Part shown: one piece after another, positions 51,901 through 62,374 of the stretch
Numbering within the stretch: position 1 is the stretch's first letter
Layout: every line of letters starts with the position of its first letter
Origin: Globisporangium splendens
Taxonomy: Eukaryota; Oomycota; Peronosporomycetes; Pythiales; Pythiaceae
Length of the DNA stretch: 64,000 nucleotides
Direction of reading: 5' to 3'
Assembly: GCA_006386115.1 (NCBI GenBank)
Contig: VFIW01000057.1
Coordinates: forward strand, 124,001 to 188,000
The notes under the pieces: model-generated
The model's input: only the letters and a program-made list of their open reading frames with translations
The model's database searches: none
What the model was told of the DNA's origin: nothing
Made by a program: the position numbers and the translations under genes

Positions 51901-54785
51901 GGAGTTTCAGTCAGAGGAGCTGTAGTTGGAGCATCTGTCGGAGGAGCCGTTGTTGGTGATTGGGTTGGAGGAGCTGTAGTTGGAGCTTCAGTTATAGGAG
52001 CAGTCGTTGGAGCATCTGTCAGAGGAGCTGTAGTTGGAGTTTCAGTCAGAGGAGCTGTCGTTGGAGCATCTGTCGGAGGAGCCATACTTGGAGCTACAAT
52101 TGGAGGCGCAGTCGTTGGAGCATCTGTCGGAGGAGCCGTTGTTGGTGCTTCAATCAGAGGAGCTGTAGTTGGAGCATCTGTCGGAGGAGCCATTGTTGAT
52201 GCTCCAATTGGAGGCGCCGTCGTTGGAGCATCTGTCGGAGGAGCCATTGTTGGTGCTTGGGTTGGAGGCGCCGTCGTTGGTGCTTCAATCAGAGGAGCCG
52301 TTGTTGGTGCTTCAGTCGGAGGAGCCGTTGTTGGAGCTACAATTGGAGGCGCAGTAGTTGGAGCATCTGTCAGAGGAGCCGTGGTTGGAGCATCTGTCAG
52401 AGGAGATGTAGTTGGAGCATCTGTCAGAGGAGCCGTACTTGGAGCTACAACTGGAGGCGCCGTGGTTGGAGCATCTGTCGGAGGACCCGTCGTTGGTGAT
52501 TGGGTTGGAGGAGCTGTAGTTGGAGCATCTGTCAGAGGAGCCGTAGTTGGAGCTTCAGTCAGAGGAGCCGTAGTTGGAGCTTCAGTCAGAGGAGCCGTAG
52601 TTGGAGCATCTGTCGGAGGAGCCATTGTTGGTGCTCCAATTGGAGGCGCCGTCGTTGGAGCATCTGTCGGAGGAGCCATTGTTGGAGTCTCAGTAAGAGG
52701 CGCCGTAGTTGGTGCTTCAATCAGAGGAGCCGTTGTTGGTGCTTCAGTCAGAGGAGCCGTGGTTGGAGCATCTGTCAGAGGAGATGTAGTTGGAGCATCT
52801 GTCGGAGGAGCCGTTGTTGGAGCTACAATTGGAGGCGCCGTGGTTGGAGCATCTGTCAGAGGAGCCGTCGTTGGTGCTTCAGTCAGAGGAGCCGTAGTTG
52901 GAGCATCTGTCAGAGGACCCGTCGTTGGTGCTTCAGTCAGAGGAGCCGTGGTTGGAGCATCTGTCAGAGGAGATGTAGTTGGAGCATCTGTCAGAGGAGC
53001 CGTACTTGGAGCTACAACTGGAGGCGCCGTGGTTGGAGCATCTGTCGGAGGAGCCGTTGTTGGTGATTGGGTTGGAGGAGCTGTAGTTGGAGCATCTGTC
53101 AGAGGAGCCGTCGTTGGTGATTGGGTTGGAGGAGCTGTAGTTGGAGCATCTGTCAGAGGAGCCGTCGTTGGTGCTTCAGTCAGAGGAGCCGTAGTTGGAG
53201 CATCTGTCAGAGGACCCGTCGTTGGTGATTGGGTTGGAGGAGCTGTAGTTGGAGCATCTGTCAGAGGAGCCGTAGTTGGAGCATCTGTCAGAGGACCCGT
53301 CGTTGGAGCATCTGTCGGAGGAGCCATACTTGGAGCTACAACTGGAGGCGCCGTGGTTGGAGCATCTGTCGGAGGAGCCGTTGTTGGTGATTGGGTTGGA
53401 GGAGCTGTAGTTGGAGCATCTGTCGGAGGAGCCGTTGTTGGAGCTACAATTGGAGGCGCCGTGGTTGGAGCATCTGTCAGAGGAGCCGTCGTTGGTGCTT
53501 CAGTCAGAGGAGCCGTTGTTGGAGCATCTGTCAGAGGAGCCGTAGTTGGTGCTTCAGTCAGAGGAGCCGTAGTTGGAGCATCTGTCAGAGGAGCCATTGT
53601 TGGTGCTCCAATTGGAGGCGCCGTCGTTGGAGCATCTGTCGGAGGAGCCATTGTTGGAGTCTCAGTCAGAGGCGCCGTAGTTGGTGCTTCAGTCAGAGGA
53701 GCCGTAGTTGGAGCATCTGTCGGAGGAGCCGTTGTTGGAGCTACAATTGGAGGCGCAGTAGTTGGAGCATCTGTCAGAGGAGCTGTCGTTGGTGCTTCAG
53801 TCAGAGGAGCCGTAGTTGGAGCATCTGTCAGAGGAGCCGTAGTTGGAGCATCTGTCAGAGGAGCCGTAGTTGGAGCTACAGTTGGAGGCGCCGTCGTTGG
53901 AGCCTCAGATGGAATTGAAGTTGGTACTGGAGTTTCCGGTGGTGCGGTAATGATTTGGAATGGCGGAGGCGACGTTGGAGGAAAGGTGGCTGGGGCTAAC
54001 GGTTCGGGTGAAGGACTAGTGGTTGCCGGTGGATCTGTTGGCGGGCTTGTTGGCACCGGACCTTCGACAACCTGCGGACAGTCAGAGTTTCCACAACAGA
54101 CAAAGGTTCCGTCCCACCGGGAATCGAGCCAACAGTCTTTCGAGTAGTCGGGGTTGGGCGGTAGGTACCAGCACGTGGTACCGCTTGTCGCCGTCTGGAC
54201 ATCAGCGAGGAACGTGTTGCAGCACCAGTTATCCCCACTGGCGAGTGCGCAGTCGTAATACGCACCGACGATTGGCTCATTTGGCGTGGCTCCGCTTTCA
54301 AACTGCAGGCGACGATGCTTCACTGCATTCTGGCGGAACACGTAGAAGAGTTTTTCGTCGTCTGGTCGTCGCACTTCCGGTTCATCGAGATCTGCTGCAG
54401 CAAACTTGACACACACGCCAGCATCGCCGTCTACGTCGTTGCACTGGAATCCCTCAAGTTGCCAGTCTGCTTTTGGGCTGTCACTACCTGTCGTCGCCAT
54501 GCGCTGGAGCGTGAAGTACACGTGCGCATCGTCCACCCGTCGGATATACACGTCTTCGGAAAGCGCAGTGTACGCTCCGTTGATCATCTTGCGCGGTACA
54601 TTTGCCAGCATCTGCACGTCCACGAGCCTCACGTCGACGTTTTCCAGGATTCGTTTGCTCTCGACTGCACAACTGGACGTCAGCGACGCACACAATAACG
54701 CGGCCGCACTCACGACCGCATGCACGAAGACGCGCTTTCCTGCCAGCACACAGCTGTTCGCTGTTTGCTTTGACGAACGGTCCAT
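48906..54785 (-). CDS. Giant mucin-like polytopic membrane protein with TRP-like domain
   Basis: Single exon, 1959 aa. N-terminal signal peptide (VVSAAALLCASLTSSCA), then an ectodomain of about 240 residues ending in paired cysteines (NWCCNTF, TFVCCGNSDCP). Residues about 285-1005 are near-perfect octapeptides of the type TDAPTTAP, followed by a more variable Thr/Pro stretch to about 1290. A Ser/Thr-rich region leads to about seven membrane helices from roughly residue 1610 (IAFVSVVGTVAAIVASLYTML to LVILLQVTLLLLFN) and a cytoplasmic tail. Helices with short loops and YKYYHFQHRYFF resemble the fungal Flc/TRP-like polytopic fold. It may be a surface sensor or adhesin with a heavily O-glycosylated stalk. 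Fold assignment is moderate. Confidence 0.82.
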   Translation of the reverse strand: MDRSSKQTANSCVLAGKRVFVHAVVSAAALLCASLTSSCAVESKRILENVDVRLVDVQMLANVPRKMINGAYTALSEDVYIRRVDDAHVYFTLQRMATTGSDSPKADWQLEGFQCNDVDGDAGVCVKFAAADLDEPEVRRPDDEKLFYVFRQNAVKHRRLQFESGATPNEPIVGAYYDCALASGDNWCCNTFLADVQTATSGTTCWYLPPNPDYSKDCWLDSRWDGTFVCCGNSDCPQVVEGPVPTSPPTDPPATTSPSPEPLAPATFPPTSPPPFQIITAPPETPVPTSIPSEAPTTAPPTVAPTTAPLTDAPTTAPLTDAPTTAPLTEAPTTAPLTDAPTTAPPIVAPTTAPPTDAPTTAPLTEAPTTAPLTETPTMAPPTDAPTTAPPIGAPTMAPLTDAPTTAPLTEAPTTAPLTDAPTTAPLTEAPTTAPLTDAPTTAPPIVAPTTAPPTDAPTTAPPTQSPTTAPPTDAPTTAPPVVAPSMAPPTDAPTTGPLTDAPTTAPLTDAPTTAPPTQSPTTGPLTDAPTTAPLTEAPTTAPLTDAPTTAPPTQSPTTAPLTDAPTTAPPTQSPTTAPPTDAPTTAPPVVAPSTAPLTDAPTTSPLTDAPTTAPLTEAPTTGPLTDAPTTAPLTEAPTTAPLTDAPTTAPPIVAPTTAPPTDAPTTSPLTDAPTTAPLTEAPTTAPLIEAPTTAPLTETPTMAPPTDAPTTAPPIGAPTMAPPTDAPTTAPLTEAPTTAPLTEAPTTAPLTDAPTTAPPTQSPTTGPPTDAPTTAPPVVAPSTAPLTDAPTTSPLTDAPTTAPLTDAPTTAPPIVAPTTAPPTEAPTTAPLIEAPTTAPPTQAPTMAPPTDAPTTAPPIGASTMAPPTDAPTTAPLIEAPTTAPPTDAPTTAPPIVAPSMAPPTDAPTTAPLTETPTTAPLTDAPTTAPITEAPTTAPPTQSPTTAPPTDAPTTAPLTETPTMAPLTETPTTAPLTDAPTTAPPIVAPPAAPLTEAPTTAPPTQAPTTAPPILAPTTTPLTIAPTTAPPTQAPSTTPSTTPSTAPPTATPTADPPTTGPTTAPPTQSPSSGAPSAAPTTAPTQAPNTDPPTQAPTEVPTTAPASNSPTTAPTQMPTAVPIATMIPISTQAPTSIPTWAPTTAPVTTVPTTGPPTGPTQAPTPAPVSADPTATTNPTTNPTVDPIAVPTTDPTQAPTSVPVTTDLTQAPTAGPTASPSTNPTHDPTAVPTTDPTQAPTAAPTQAPVTIASAAVATEVPVASLAASPTEAPTEVATAVPTEVPTAAPPSQDPTVLPLSDSSTSRTPTDTLITTGSGVASISPPPAELLSTVRPTGFRESGAPSTEMPAPVSKSSAPTIETSAPVKLTSSAQLLAPGENKKGMSTQFETPKRDSVESTNDQVSNSSRPANSTTSFDDSDEIFQKTLAGFTGRAAAVIVDAGNTVNVLIATGVAVNAITGAITAVTAITSGVSAATGTTSAVSSGIAASQGLLHGIGGSASAVQRGLPGADFSSLLIMLNYLQFLASGSHLSLPGAPDFFFDFTDSLGWCNFQMSGGSSTSNITSSNTTTGIDAKHSLSSVDAGNFSVADGDIISGVLAYAERVNIKPEELFTKTAIAFVSVVGTVAAIVASLYTMLRCVAKRRLELVIQRLNDLPRAKLLVRLLIQSCLSICLMSEYALSMTSSFQLRYNHQNQGDYSAFAFATVALIVICFGLIVLGVIMIWNKSEEELSDPDFKFAWGAYYKYYHFQHRYFFVAKMGAEILSGIIIGLVSDVPSQLTLLMSLQLAMYFYTVESAPYSMDFQTVCSSTAFVMKMLTYALISSFLTASTEVTLRDFVGTLVILLQVTLLLLFNSRQLYILYKQMKYMWSLRQDRLRAEKESRMMEDSAMLMRTSMSTLTPKFDVTPTSFELAQSKKCAIVATRTPITAAQKKIQQQNSLVISTGAASPCVRPASEYSIGRS
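51770..53930. repeat. 24-bp coding minisatellite (octapeptide repeats)
   Basis: About 90 tandem 24-bp units of the type GGAGCATCTGTCAGAGGAGCCGT-like on the plus strand, which read as Thr/Ala/Pro octapeptides on the minus strand. Several higher-order blocks of 3-6 units recur, pointing to unequal exchange. Seen directly. Confidence 0.95.
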
Positions 54786-55183
54786 GCAGCCGACTTCAAC
54801 AATGCGATTTCGCGCGCGCAGAGGAGGAATGCGGACGACGACGCTGAAGCGCGAGTGGTGCCTTCATGCGCTCAAAAGAAGAAAAAAAAAGAAGGAACGC
54901 CGCCTTCTTCCCTTCCTTCCACTGCACCAGCAGTGCGCGAACGTATCGTCATGACTGAAACCACCGGCAGACGTCCAGTCCAGTGTGTCCATGGACGAAG
55001 GTTGCGCGCGCGTGCTTTCTTCCATTTTCCCTCTTTCGGAGCCACTGTAGAAATGGTGTGTATAATATAGTGTGGCCCACACATCATTGAGATACTCAGC
55101 ATTATTATTTAATGTATTTCGTCACTCTATTTAAGGAGCGTATCTTGTTTCGTCAGAAGAAATCAGCCGAAGAGCAAGAGAGA
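54786..55183. other. Divergent intergenic region
   Basis: About 400 bp between the giant gene and the PLD-like gene. Contains an A-rich run near 54880-54895. No gene recognised. Confidence 0.4.
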
Positions 55184-56872
55184 ATGGCTCGCGCGCCGCT
55201 GCTGTTGATGCGCCTGCTCCTCGGCGCGTGCGTGCTCCAGTGTCTAACTCCTGTTGTCGCGCACAGCCTGCCTGCTCCGCGCACGCGCGTGTACGCGCCG
55301 TTCCAGACGCAGCTCGCAGAAAGCCTCGACGACGACGGGCACAAGAACGATGCGTTGCTGTCGTCACTGTCGCCTCATGCGCCAGCGATCTCCCTCGTGG
55401 AAACGCTCCCCGTCGGCGACTTTGCGCTTCAGTCTGCTGTCATGCAGACATTTGACGCGCTGTACAACCACACGCAGAGCGCGAAGGAGTCCATTGATCT
55501 GAGCGCCATGTACTGGTAAGAGCATCGACGCATGATAACTTGGATGCATGAATCTACTGATGCATGGGATGACAGGAATCTACGGGGAAAAGACGACCGC
55601 GGCGTGTATTCGGACGCCGAGATGCACGAATTTGGAGCTGACCGCGGGCTGCTGCTTCTGAAAGCGCTCCATGACGCCGCGGCGCGAGGCGTGACGTTGC
55701 GCATCTTGACCGCGAAGGAGCCGATTGGCGGCGACAACTCGACCGGCAATAGCAGCCTCCCGGAAGAAGTGCAGGAACTTGTGGACGCGTTCCCGAAGCA
55801 AGTGCAAGTGCACTGCTGGAGCGGTACAGAGTGGTACGGCGGCGGCATCTTGCACCAGAAAATATGGATATTTGACAAGCAGCACGTGTACGTGGGCAGC
55901 GCAAACATGGACTGGAAGTCGCTCGCGCAGGTGATGGAGGTGGGGGTGATGATGGAGCACCTGTCACCGTCGTCGTCGCTCCTGGAAGACATCCAGAAGC
56001 TGTTTGACGTCTGGTGGCTCTGGGCATCCCCAGACCTTCCTCTGGACACGAGCACGTACTATTCCGACCATTTTCAGAGCCAGCTGATGGTGCCGTCGTG
56101 GTCCCAGTTTCTGCCGAAGCACAAGCGCATTCCTGATCCTTTTGTGCGCGCTCGTCTCGAGGCAAACGGCAACATCAAAGAACAAATCAAGGTCCACTTT
56201 GGCGCCTCCTCACAGCAAACCCATGCGCATATGTTTGTGGCGGCGGCGCCCTCGGAAGCGACTGCCGCGCACTCGAGAGCATTTGATGAAGACGCATTAG
56301 TGTACACGATCCAAAACGCCACGTCTCGTGTAAGCCTCAGCGTCATGGACTTTGTGCCGTACTCCTTGTACACGCTGTCGACCCACGCAGGACCGATTTC
56401 GTGGCCAGCGCTCACCGACGCGCTCTTGGGGGGTATCTACGCGAAGCGTGGACTCCACGTGCGCTTGTTGATCAGCCAGTGGCAGCACTCAAATCACCAA
56501 ATGTTTCCTGCACTGAAGTTGCTGCAGCAGCAAGCAGCTCTGTGTGCACAATTCCGGGATCCATGCACAGGGAAACTCGAGATCAAGGTGTTCCATGTCC
56601 CTGGATGGGACAACACGACGACGGCGGCGTCCAAGAAAGCTAAGTGGCCAGCATACACGCGCGTAAACCACGCCAAGTACATCGTGACGGATGCGCGCGC
56701 CAATATCGGGACAAGCAACATGGAGTGGGGGTACTTTTACACCACGGCCGGTGCGAGCGTGAATACAGACCACGAGCCAACACGGGAGGCGCTGGAAACG
56801 CTGTTCAACCGGAACTGGGACTCGAGCTACGCGCAGCCACTGAATTCCACCAGCGTCGATGTGTCGCTGTAG
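55184..56872 (+). CDS. Secreted phospholipase D-like protein (PLD3/4 type)
   Basis: Two exons, 55184-55515 and 55576-56872, phase 2 (TACTG|GTAAG, GACAG|GAAT), 542 aa. A signal peptide (LLLMRLLLGACVLQCLTPVVA) is followed by two HKD motifs: HQKIWIFDKQHVYVGSANMDWKSL and NHAKYIVTDARANIGTSNMEWGYF. Both keep His, Lys and the following Asn; D sits as FD and TD. The order and size match PLD3/PLD4, now known as endolysosomal exonucleases, rather than classical membrane PLD with C2 or PX/PH domains. Several N-glycosylation sites fit secretion. Role may be nucleic-acid or lipid degradation outside or in vacuoles. Confidence 0.88.
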
Positions 56873-57021
56873 TAATCGTGCTTGGGTGTTTTGTTTTGTG
56901 TTGCTTTCACACGAGGTATCAGCAAATCCAACGAAGTGTTTCTCAACGTACGTGATACGCACGCAAGCTTTCTGGTCTTTATGCCAAGTCTACCTACAGC
57001 GTGATCTATCTAAGCATCTAT

Positions 57022-60000
57022 CTACATGAAGCCTTCCATTGCTTCCGACGACGCCACAGATTTCGCCAAATGGTCCAACAGGCTTTTCACGCTCTTGCTG
57101 CGCTTCTTCAGCAGTGCGCGCACGACGGCGTCCTCTTCGCTGCGGAAGCTTGTGAGGTGCTGGTGCACAAACACCGCGAGTCCGTCGATCGTGAGTTGCG
57201 CTTTCTTGGTCTGCAGCAGTCGCTGGAACACTTGCGCCATCTCGAGCTCGTCCTCGAGCTTCAGGATCTTCTCGAGCACGACGCGCATGAACAGGATGCT
57301 TTTCTCAGGCAAGTCGGTGAAATCCAGCACCTTCAAGCACGAGAGCGAGAGCGACTTGGAGATGATGAGCCCCGCGAGCATCTGCGCCAGATTGTACAAC
57401 TTGCGCGGCTTGAACGTGTCGAGTTGCTTGAAGATGTCCCAGAACGCCAGCTGAAACGTAAACTTGTACCGCGGGTCCATTTCACAGAGCTTGTCGGCAA
57501 GCACGAGGTAGTACTTGTTGAACTTCTTCTCCTGACCCGAGCAGTGCAACAGCACGCGCACGATCTCGCGCTCCTGTTTTTCCTTCAGATGCAACTGCAG
57601 GAGCCGTTCGTACGCGTCCAAACAGTCCGACGCGCCCATAATCGCGACAAAAATCTTCTTGCGCACGTCCGTGTTCATGCGCTGCTTCTCTGCGAGCTTC
57701 ACGAGTCGATTTTCCTCGTCGCGTTCCTTGCTATGAGTGTCATCATCAGCATCGTCACCATTCTTGGCTTTCTGGTACCCGACCCACGTACCACCGACGA
57801 TCCACCATCGACCGTCCTGGTCTGCATGCAACAGTTCATGGAGCGAAATGCGCAGCGGATTGTTCGCATTACCGACACGCGTCTTTACGCGACCGAGCCA
57901 TTTCTTGAGCGACGAGAGATCCATCTCCATGCCTCCAGCACCACCGCCACCCTGGCGCGATTTCTTCTTCAACGGCTTCTTGAGATCGTAGATCAGGTCG
58001 AGAATGAACCGCACGCGCTCTTGAGGCTTGTCATTGCCTTGGCTCAACGACGCAACCTTTTGCTGCACTGACGCAACCATATCCTTAAGCGCATCGGCAT
58101 CGTCGGAGCGCAATTGGTGACCTGACACCTTCAGCAACTGGTGAATCAGCTCCACTTCGACAGACGAAAAGTTGGTCACGAACGAACGGAACAAATCGTA
58201 CACGAGCGTACAGTGCACGACACCAAAGTTGTACAGCATGGCCACAAAGAGCAGCAGGTTGATAGGCTCCTTCGAGGTACTCGCTTCACCATCTTCATCT
58301 TCGTTTGCCTCGTGGTTGGCGACATCGGCCACAGATTCTTTCACGCTTTCGACCATCTTGAGCACGATTTTCTCGATGAAAAAGCCGCCAACTTCGCTCC
58401 CGATACTGTGGTACAGCGCCGCGATCAACGCGCCGCAGACCTTGATCATCGGCGTCATGACGATGCCGCGGTGGCATGCCGTCTGCAAGATCTTGTCCAG
58501 CAAGATCTGGTTCACGACCGATCGTGGGTACTCTCGATAGATTTTCTCGACCTCCAGCGAAATCGATCTATTTGGAAAGACACGGAAACACAAATGTTGG
58601 GAATGCGTCAATACAAGCAAGCAGCACTATCGAGGCAAACACACAGTAACTTACTCCATGTTTGCTTCGGAGATACGATTGAGCTGGCCATTGAGACGCC
58701 GCGTCAACTCCCGAAGGGCTTGGTCGTCCATTTTCGACGGAAGCACAGCGGTCGATGCGCCACCGGCAGCCGCAGCAGTTGCCTTTGCCGCCTCTTCTTG
58801 CATCTTACGTCGCAGATGCGGTGGAATGTACGCAGAAGGCTTCGATCCGTCGGCTGATTTGATCACTGGACGGCCATAGATATCCTCTGCGATCACCAGA
58901 TCCTCCTTCACCTCTTCTTCTTCTTCTTCTTCTTCGTCGCTGCCTTCTGCATCGTCATCGGCGCTGTTCACTTGTTCCTCCTCACCGGCTTCACTGTCCT
59001 CATCACTCTCCTCTTCCTCCTCTTCAGCATCACCGTCATCTCCACTTTGCTCTTTGTCTTCCTCATCGTCAATCTCGGTGGTTTGCTGGTTCTTCAGCGT
59101 ATTTGCCAACACTTCATCATCAATGTCCTCGTCTTCCTCATCGTCATCAGTTTCAAACTCGGCCAAGTCGATGTCCGAGTCCAAATCGGATTCATCCGTC
59201 GGCAGTTCGTCCATCCCCCTGAGGAAATCGGCGTCTTCGGCTTGCAGCAGCTCCATCTCTCGTCGCGTTTCCTCGTCCATTTCGAAATCGTCGCCGCCAC
59301 CAAACGCGCCATCACCGTCGCTACTCTCATCTTCACTATCGTTCTCCTCCTCTTCTTCATCGCCATCGTCTTCTTCGTCATTCGAGGCAGCGCTCGCTTT
59401 GTCTCCCTTCACCAGTCTAAACGTTCAGAAAACAGCACATACGTCAACGCATGCGCGATCAGCAACAGCAACATGCATAGTAAGGATGACGTACTTGGAG
59501 ATCTTGTCCAAATCGGTCAGAAAGTCAAAGAAATCTTCGCCAAGACCGTCTTTCGAGTACTCTCTAAGCACCACATGCGCATTAGACAACACACGCGTTA
59601 GAACCACGTTATCCACGAAGCAGAATACACACACCAGACACTCACTTCTTGAGCTTATTGATGCCCGTCTCTTTGCCGGAAGCAGACGAGATACCCAAGT
59701 TGCGCTCCAGTGCTTTAATCTCCAGGTCTTCTCTGCTCAGCGCTTCCTTCCCGCGTCTCACTGTGCATTTAACAAGACGATCACATATACACTCAGATGC
59801 AAGTACACGCACGACTACAGTACTACATGCACCCAATCACGCACTCGACAGCCCCGTGGTCTCCTGGAGCAGTTCATGGAACTTGTTCTGGATGCGGCTC
59901 GAGTTGTGCGTCTGCGGTCGTTTGCGGCTGTTTCCAGCGTCTCTGGCCGCGCCGCCAGCTCGCTTGGGGTTCTGCATCGGCGGCTGCGGCTCGTCGCGGC

Positions 60001-60085
60001 GCTGGCGCTTGTTGCGGCTGCGTTTCTTCTCCTCGCGCTCGCTCTTGCGCTTCTCCTTGCGCGACATCGTCCCCTTCGGCGCCAT
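57022..60085 (-). CDS. NOM1: Nucleolar MIF4G/MA3 protein NOM1 (SGD1)
   Basis: Five exons, 60085-59845, 59760-59646, 59563-59495, 59416-58655 and 58567-57022, all phases consistent, 910 aa. N-terminal basic region (SRKEKRKSEREEKKRSRNK), the conserved DLEIKALERNLGI segment, EYSKDGLGEDFFDFL, then a long acidic run (exon 4, including a Glu repeat from a TTC array). The MIF4G domain starts near YREYPRSVVNQILLDKIL and the MA3 domain near DVRKKIFVAIMGASDCLDAYERLLQL. NOM1/Sgd1 acts in 18S rRNA maturation with the helicase eIF4A3/Fal1. Start at 60085 (MAPKGTMSRK) chosen as the first ATG before the basic stretch. Confidence 0.9.
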
Positions 60086-60508
60086 TGCTGTCCTCAACTG
60101 CTGCGTTTGCCTGTATCTCTTCGCGGCACCGTTGACTTTGCGCCAGTCAAGGCGAGCATGCCTATTTTCGGGTTCCTAAGATAGGATAGTAGGAGCTTTA
60201 TTTTAGTGTACTCGGCAAAATTCGGAACAAGGGACAAACGCATTTTATGATAACTCACCAGACTGAAGTATTAAAACAGAGAGAATCTGATTTGATTGTT
60301 CAAAAAGAACCCACATCAAGATGCACAACATAAAATTAAAGAAGCCAAAAGGAATTGCTGCGCCACGCGGAAAGCACAGAGCGCTCTTGACGAAATGCAT
60401 GCGCAGCGGAGCCTCTCTTTCTTTTTTTCCCTTCTTCCCTTCCGCGCCTTGACCACACTGAACTCGCTTAGGATGAATATGCAATATAGATATACACACT
60501 CCTACCAC
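60086..60508. other. Intergenic region, no gene recognised
   Basis: About 420 bp upstream of NOM1 and downstream of the SUMT gene. A poly-pyrimidine run near 60414-60440. Nothing coding. Confidence 0.4.
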
Positions 60509-61498
60509 TCAGGCAACGTTGGGTACGACCACAGTCGAGTACAGAACGTACGCAAACGGCAACAGCAGCAAGAGCACATGCCAAAGCGAGCCCCACGATC
60601 CAATGGTCCCATTGTGCTTCGCCACAGCGGACGCGTTGTACACTTGGTGCACTTCTGGATCGAGTTCAGGTACAGATTCCAGAGGTGCGTACGAGATCTG
60701 GTACTTTGGCATGTTCTGTTGCACCGACGTGGTCGCACCAGTGGACTTAACTGCATCGTAATGCTTTAAATACGTGAGTGCGTTGACGACGTTGCCGAGG
60801 ATAAGCGTGCCTGGAGGGTTGATGCCCTGACGACGCACTTCTTCCGCGATTTCACCGAGTGTGCTGCGGATCGTCTTGGCTTCAACCATGGTCGCAGCAT
60901 GGATAATCGCGGCTGGAAGATCGCTTGGGTACCCTTTGTCTTGCTGGAGACTATTGCAAAGTCCTTCAAGACGTCCAATCGCCATCAGGAAGATCGTGGT
61001 GCGGTGGACACAGTACTCGGGCAAGTTTGGAAAGCGGTCTTGCTTGCCGTGACCAGTGCACACAAGCACCTGGTCGGCGACATCGCGCATGGTCGCTGGG
61101 ATGCCCGCACTCATTGGCGCCGACAACGAGCTGGAGATGCCAGGCACGACTTCGACATCAAAACCCGCTTCCGAATAGATCACTGCTTCTTCGCCACCGC
61201 GTCCAAACATGAACGGGTCGCCGTTCTTCAAGCGCACGACGTGCTTGCCCTCTCGGAGGGCTTCGAGTCCCCACGCGTCGAGTTCGGCTTGCGCGAGGTC
61301 GGCGCGTCCGCAGCGTTTCCTCGCGACGCGCACCTCTCCCTTGGCGAGCGCCAGGATGTCCTTGGGCACCAGGCGGTCCGTGAGCACCAGATCGGCCTCT
61401 TGCAGCGCGCGGTACGCCTTGAGCGTGAGCAGCTCCGGGTCGCCGGGGCCGGCGCCCACCAGCTGCATCTTGCCGCGTCGTGCAGGTCCTCGCGCCAT
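60509..61498 (-). CDS. Uroporphyrinogen-III C-methyltransferase with C-terminal membrane helix
   Basis: Single exon, 329 aa from ATG 61498 (an in-frame ATG at 61537 adds 13 basic residues). SUMT makes precorrin-2 with two SAM methyl transfers, the first step from uroporphyrinogen III to siroheme. Motifs: VGAGPGDPELLTLKA, ADLVLTDRLV, RLKNGDPFMFGRGGEE, VVPGISSSLSAPMSAGIP and PPGTLILGNVV. Dehydrogenase/ferrochelatase domains of bacterial CysG are absent. The last 30 residues (GSLWHVLLLLLPFAYVLYSTVVV) form a membrane helix, unusual for this soluble enzyme and suggesting a tail anchor. It is divergent from a sulfite reductase, the main user of siroheme. Confidence 0.9.
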   Translation of the reverse strand: MARGPARRGKMQLVGAGPGDPELLTLKAYRALQEADLVLTDRLVPKDILALAKGEVRVARKRCGRADLAQAELDAWGLEALREGKHVVRLKNGDPFMFGRGGEEAVIYSEAGFDVEVVPGISSSLSAPMSAGIPATMRDVADQVLVCTGHGKQDRFPNLPEYCVHRTTIFLMAIGRLEGLCNSLQQDKGYPSDLPAAIIHAATMVEAKTIRSTLGEIAEEVRRQGINPPGTLILGNVVNALTYLKHYDAVKSTGATTSVQQNMPKYQISYAPLESVPELDPEVHQVYNASAVAKHNGTIGSWGSLWHVLLLLLPFAYVLYSTVVVPNVA

Positions 61499-62374
61499 GT
61501 CGCTCTTCTTCTGTGTGTGGCTTTTGCGCTCACTCACCGACTGAAGTGCAGGAAGGCAGGCTGTTTGGTGTCTCTCTCTGCGCTACGGTACTGCATGGGA
61601 TCCGCTCGGCAGCTGAGCTGCTCGCATGACCCACTGCGACGCACAATGACGCAATCGGTGTTTAAAACCTGTTGCCCAATCAGTCACCCGTACTGTATGG
61701 GACGTCAAATGCTCCGAATAGAGGGCCCTCTTTCTTGCGGTGGTGCGGCCACTCTCCACCACTTGTTGGCGCTTCAGCTTTGGTTGTCCGAGTCAAGTGG
61801 GGCTACGCAAACGTCGACCTGAAACGGAAGAACATTCCGCCGATGGGGGATGCCATCGCCATGCTGTTTGCATCTCGGCCAGTCGATTCAGGATTTGGAT
61901 TCCAATCAGTGCGGTTATGATACACTCGATCGGTTTCCGGAGGGAGCTGCTCGTTCAAAACGACGTCGACTGGATCCGCGGATTCCATTGGTACACCATC
62001 TCCACCAATCATAGGCTCGGGATCCGTGCTATGGCAGTTTCCCAGCACCCCATTGGTCCGTACCGGCGTTCTATCAACGTGATTGAGCAAATGGTCTCCC
62101 CTACCCCGTCCATGTCCAGCCATGTCCAGAGTGAAGGTTGGCTGGCCCGCCAGACAAACTCGCGGCTCTTTGCACGAGGGCGGCAATCTTTTCGGGCTGC
62201 CGCAACGCAATCCAGAGGCAGTAGAGCACTTGACGCGCCGCGCACACTCGCTCGTACCGGAGGAGAGAATCTATCTGTCTGTCTGCCTGTACGCGTGCGG
62301 TCCGTCCCTTCATCCAATCCCTCCCCCCATCTTGCATCATCACCTCCCCACACAGTCTGCAAGTGCCGCACAAG
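61499..62374. other. Divergent promoter region between SUMT and sulfite reductase
   Basis: About 875 bp between the two start codons. A 227-codon plus-strand frame (61740-62423) overlaps the sulfite reductase start and has no motif. The region probably holds both promoters; I could not find a clear initiator. Confidence 0.45.

Noticed and set aside
51868..54147. 759-codon plus-strand open frame rich in Val/Gly/Ala
   Set aside because: It is the antisense of the mucin octapeptide repeats; a 24-bp unit without stops keeps any such frame open.
57001..58071. 356-codon plus-strand frame
   Set aside because: Antisense of NOM1 exon 5; Leu/His/Arg-rich shadow with no domain.
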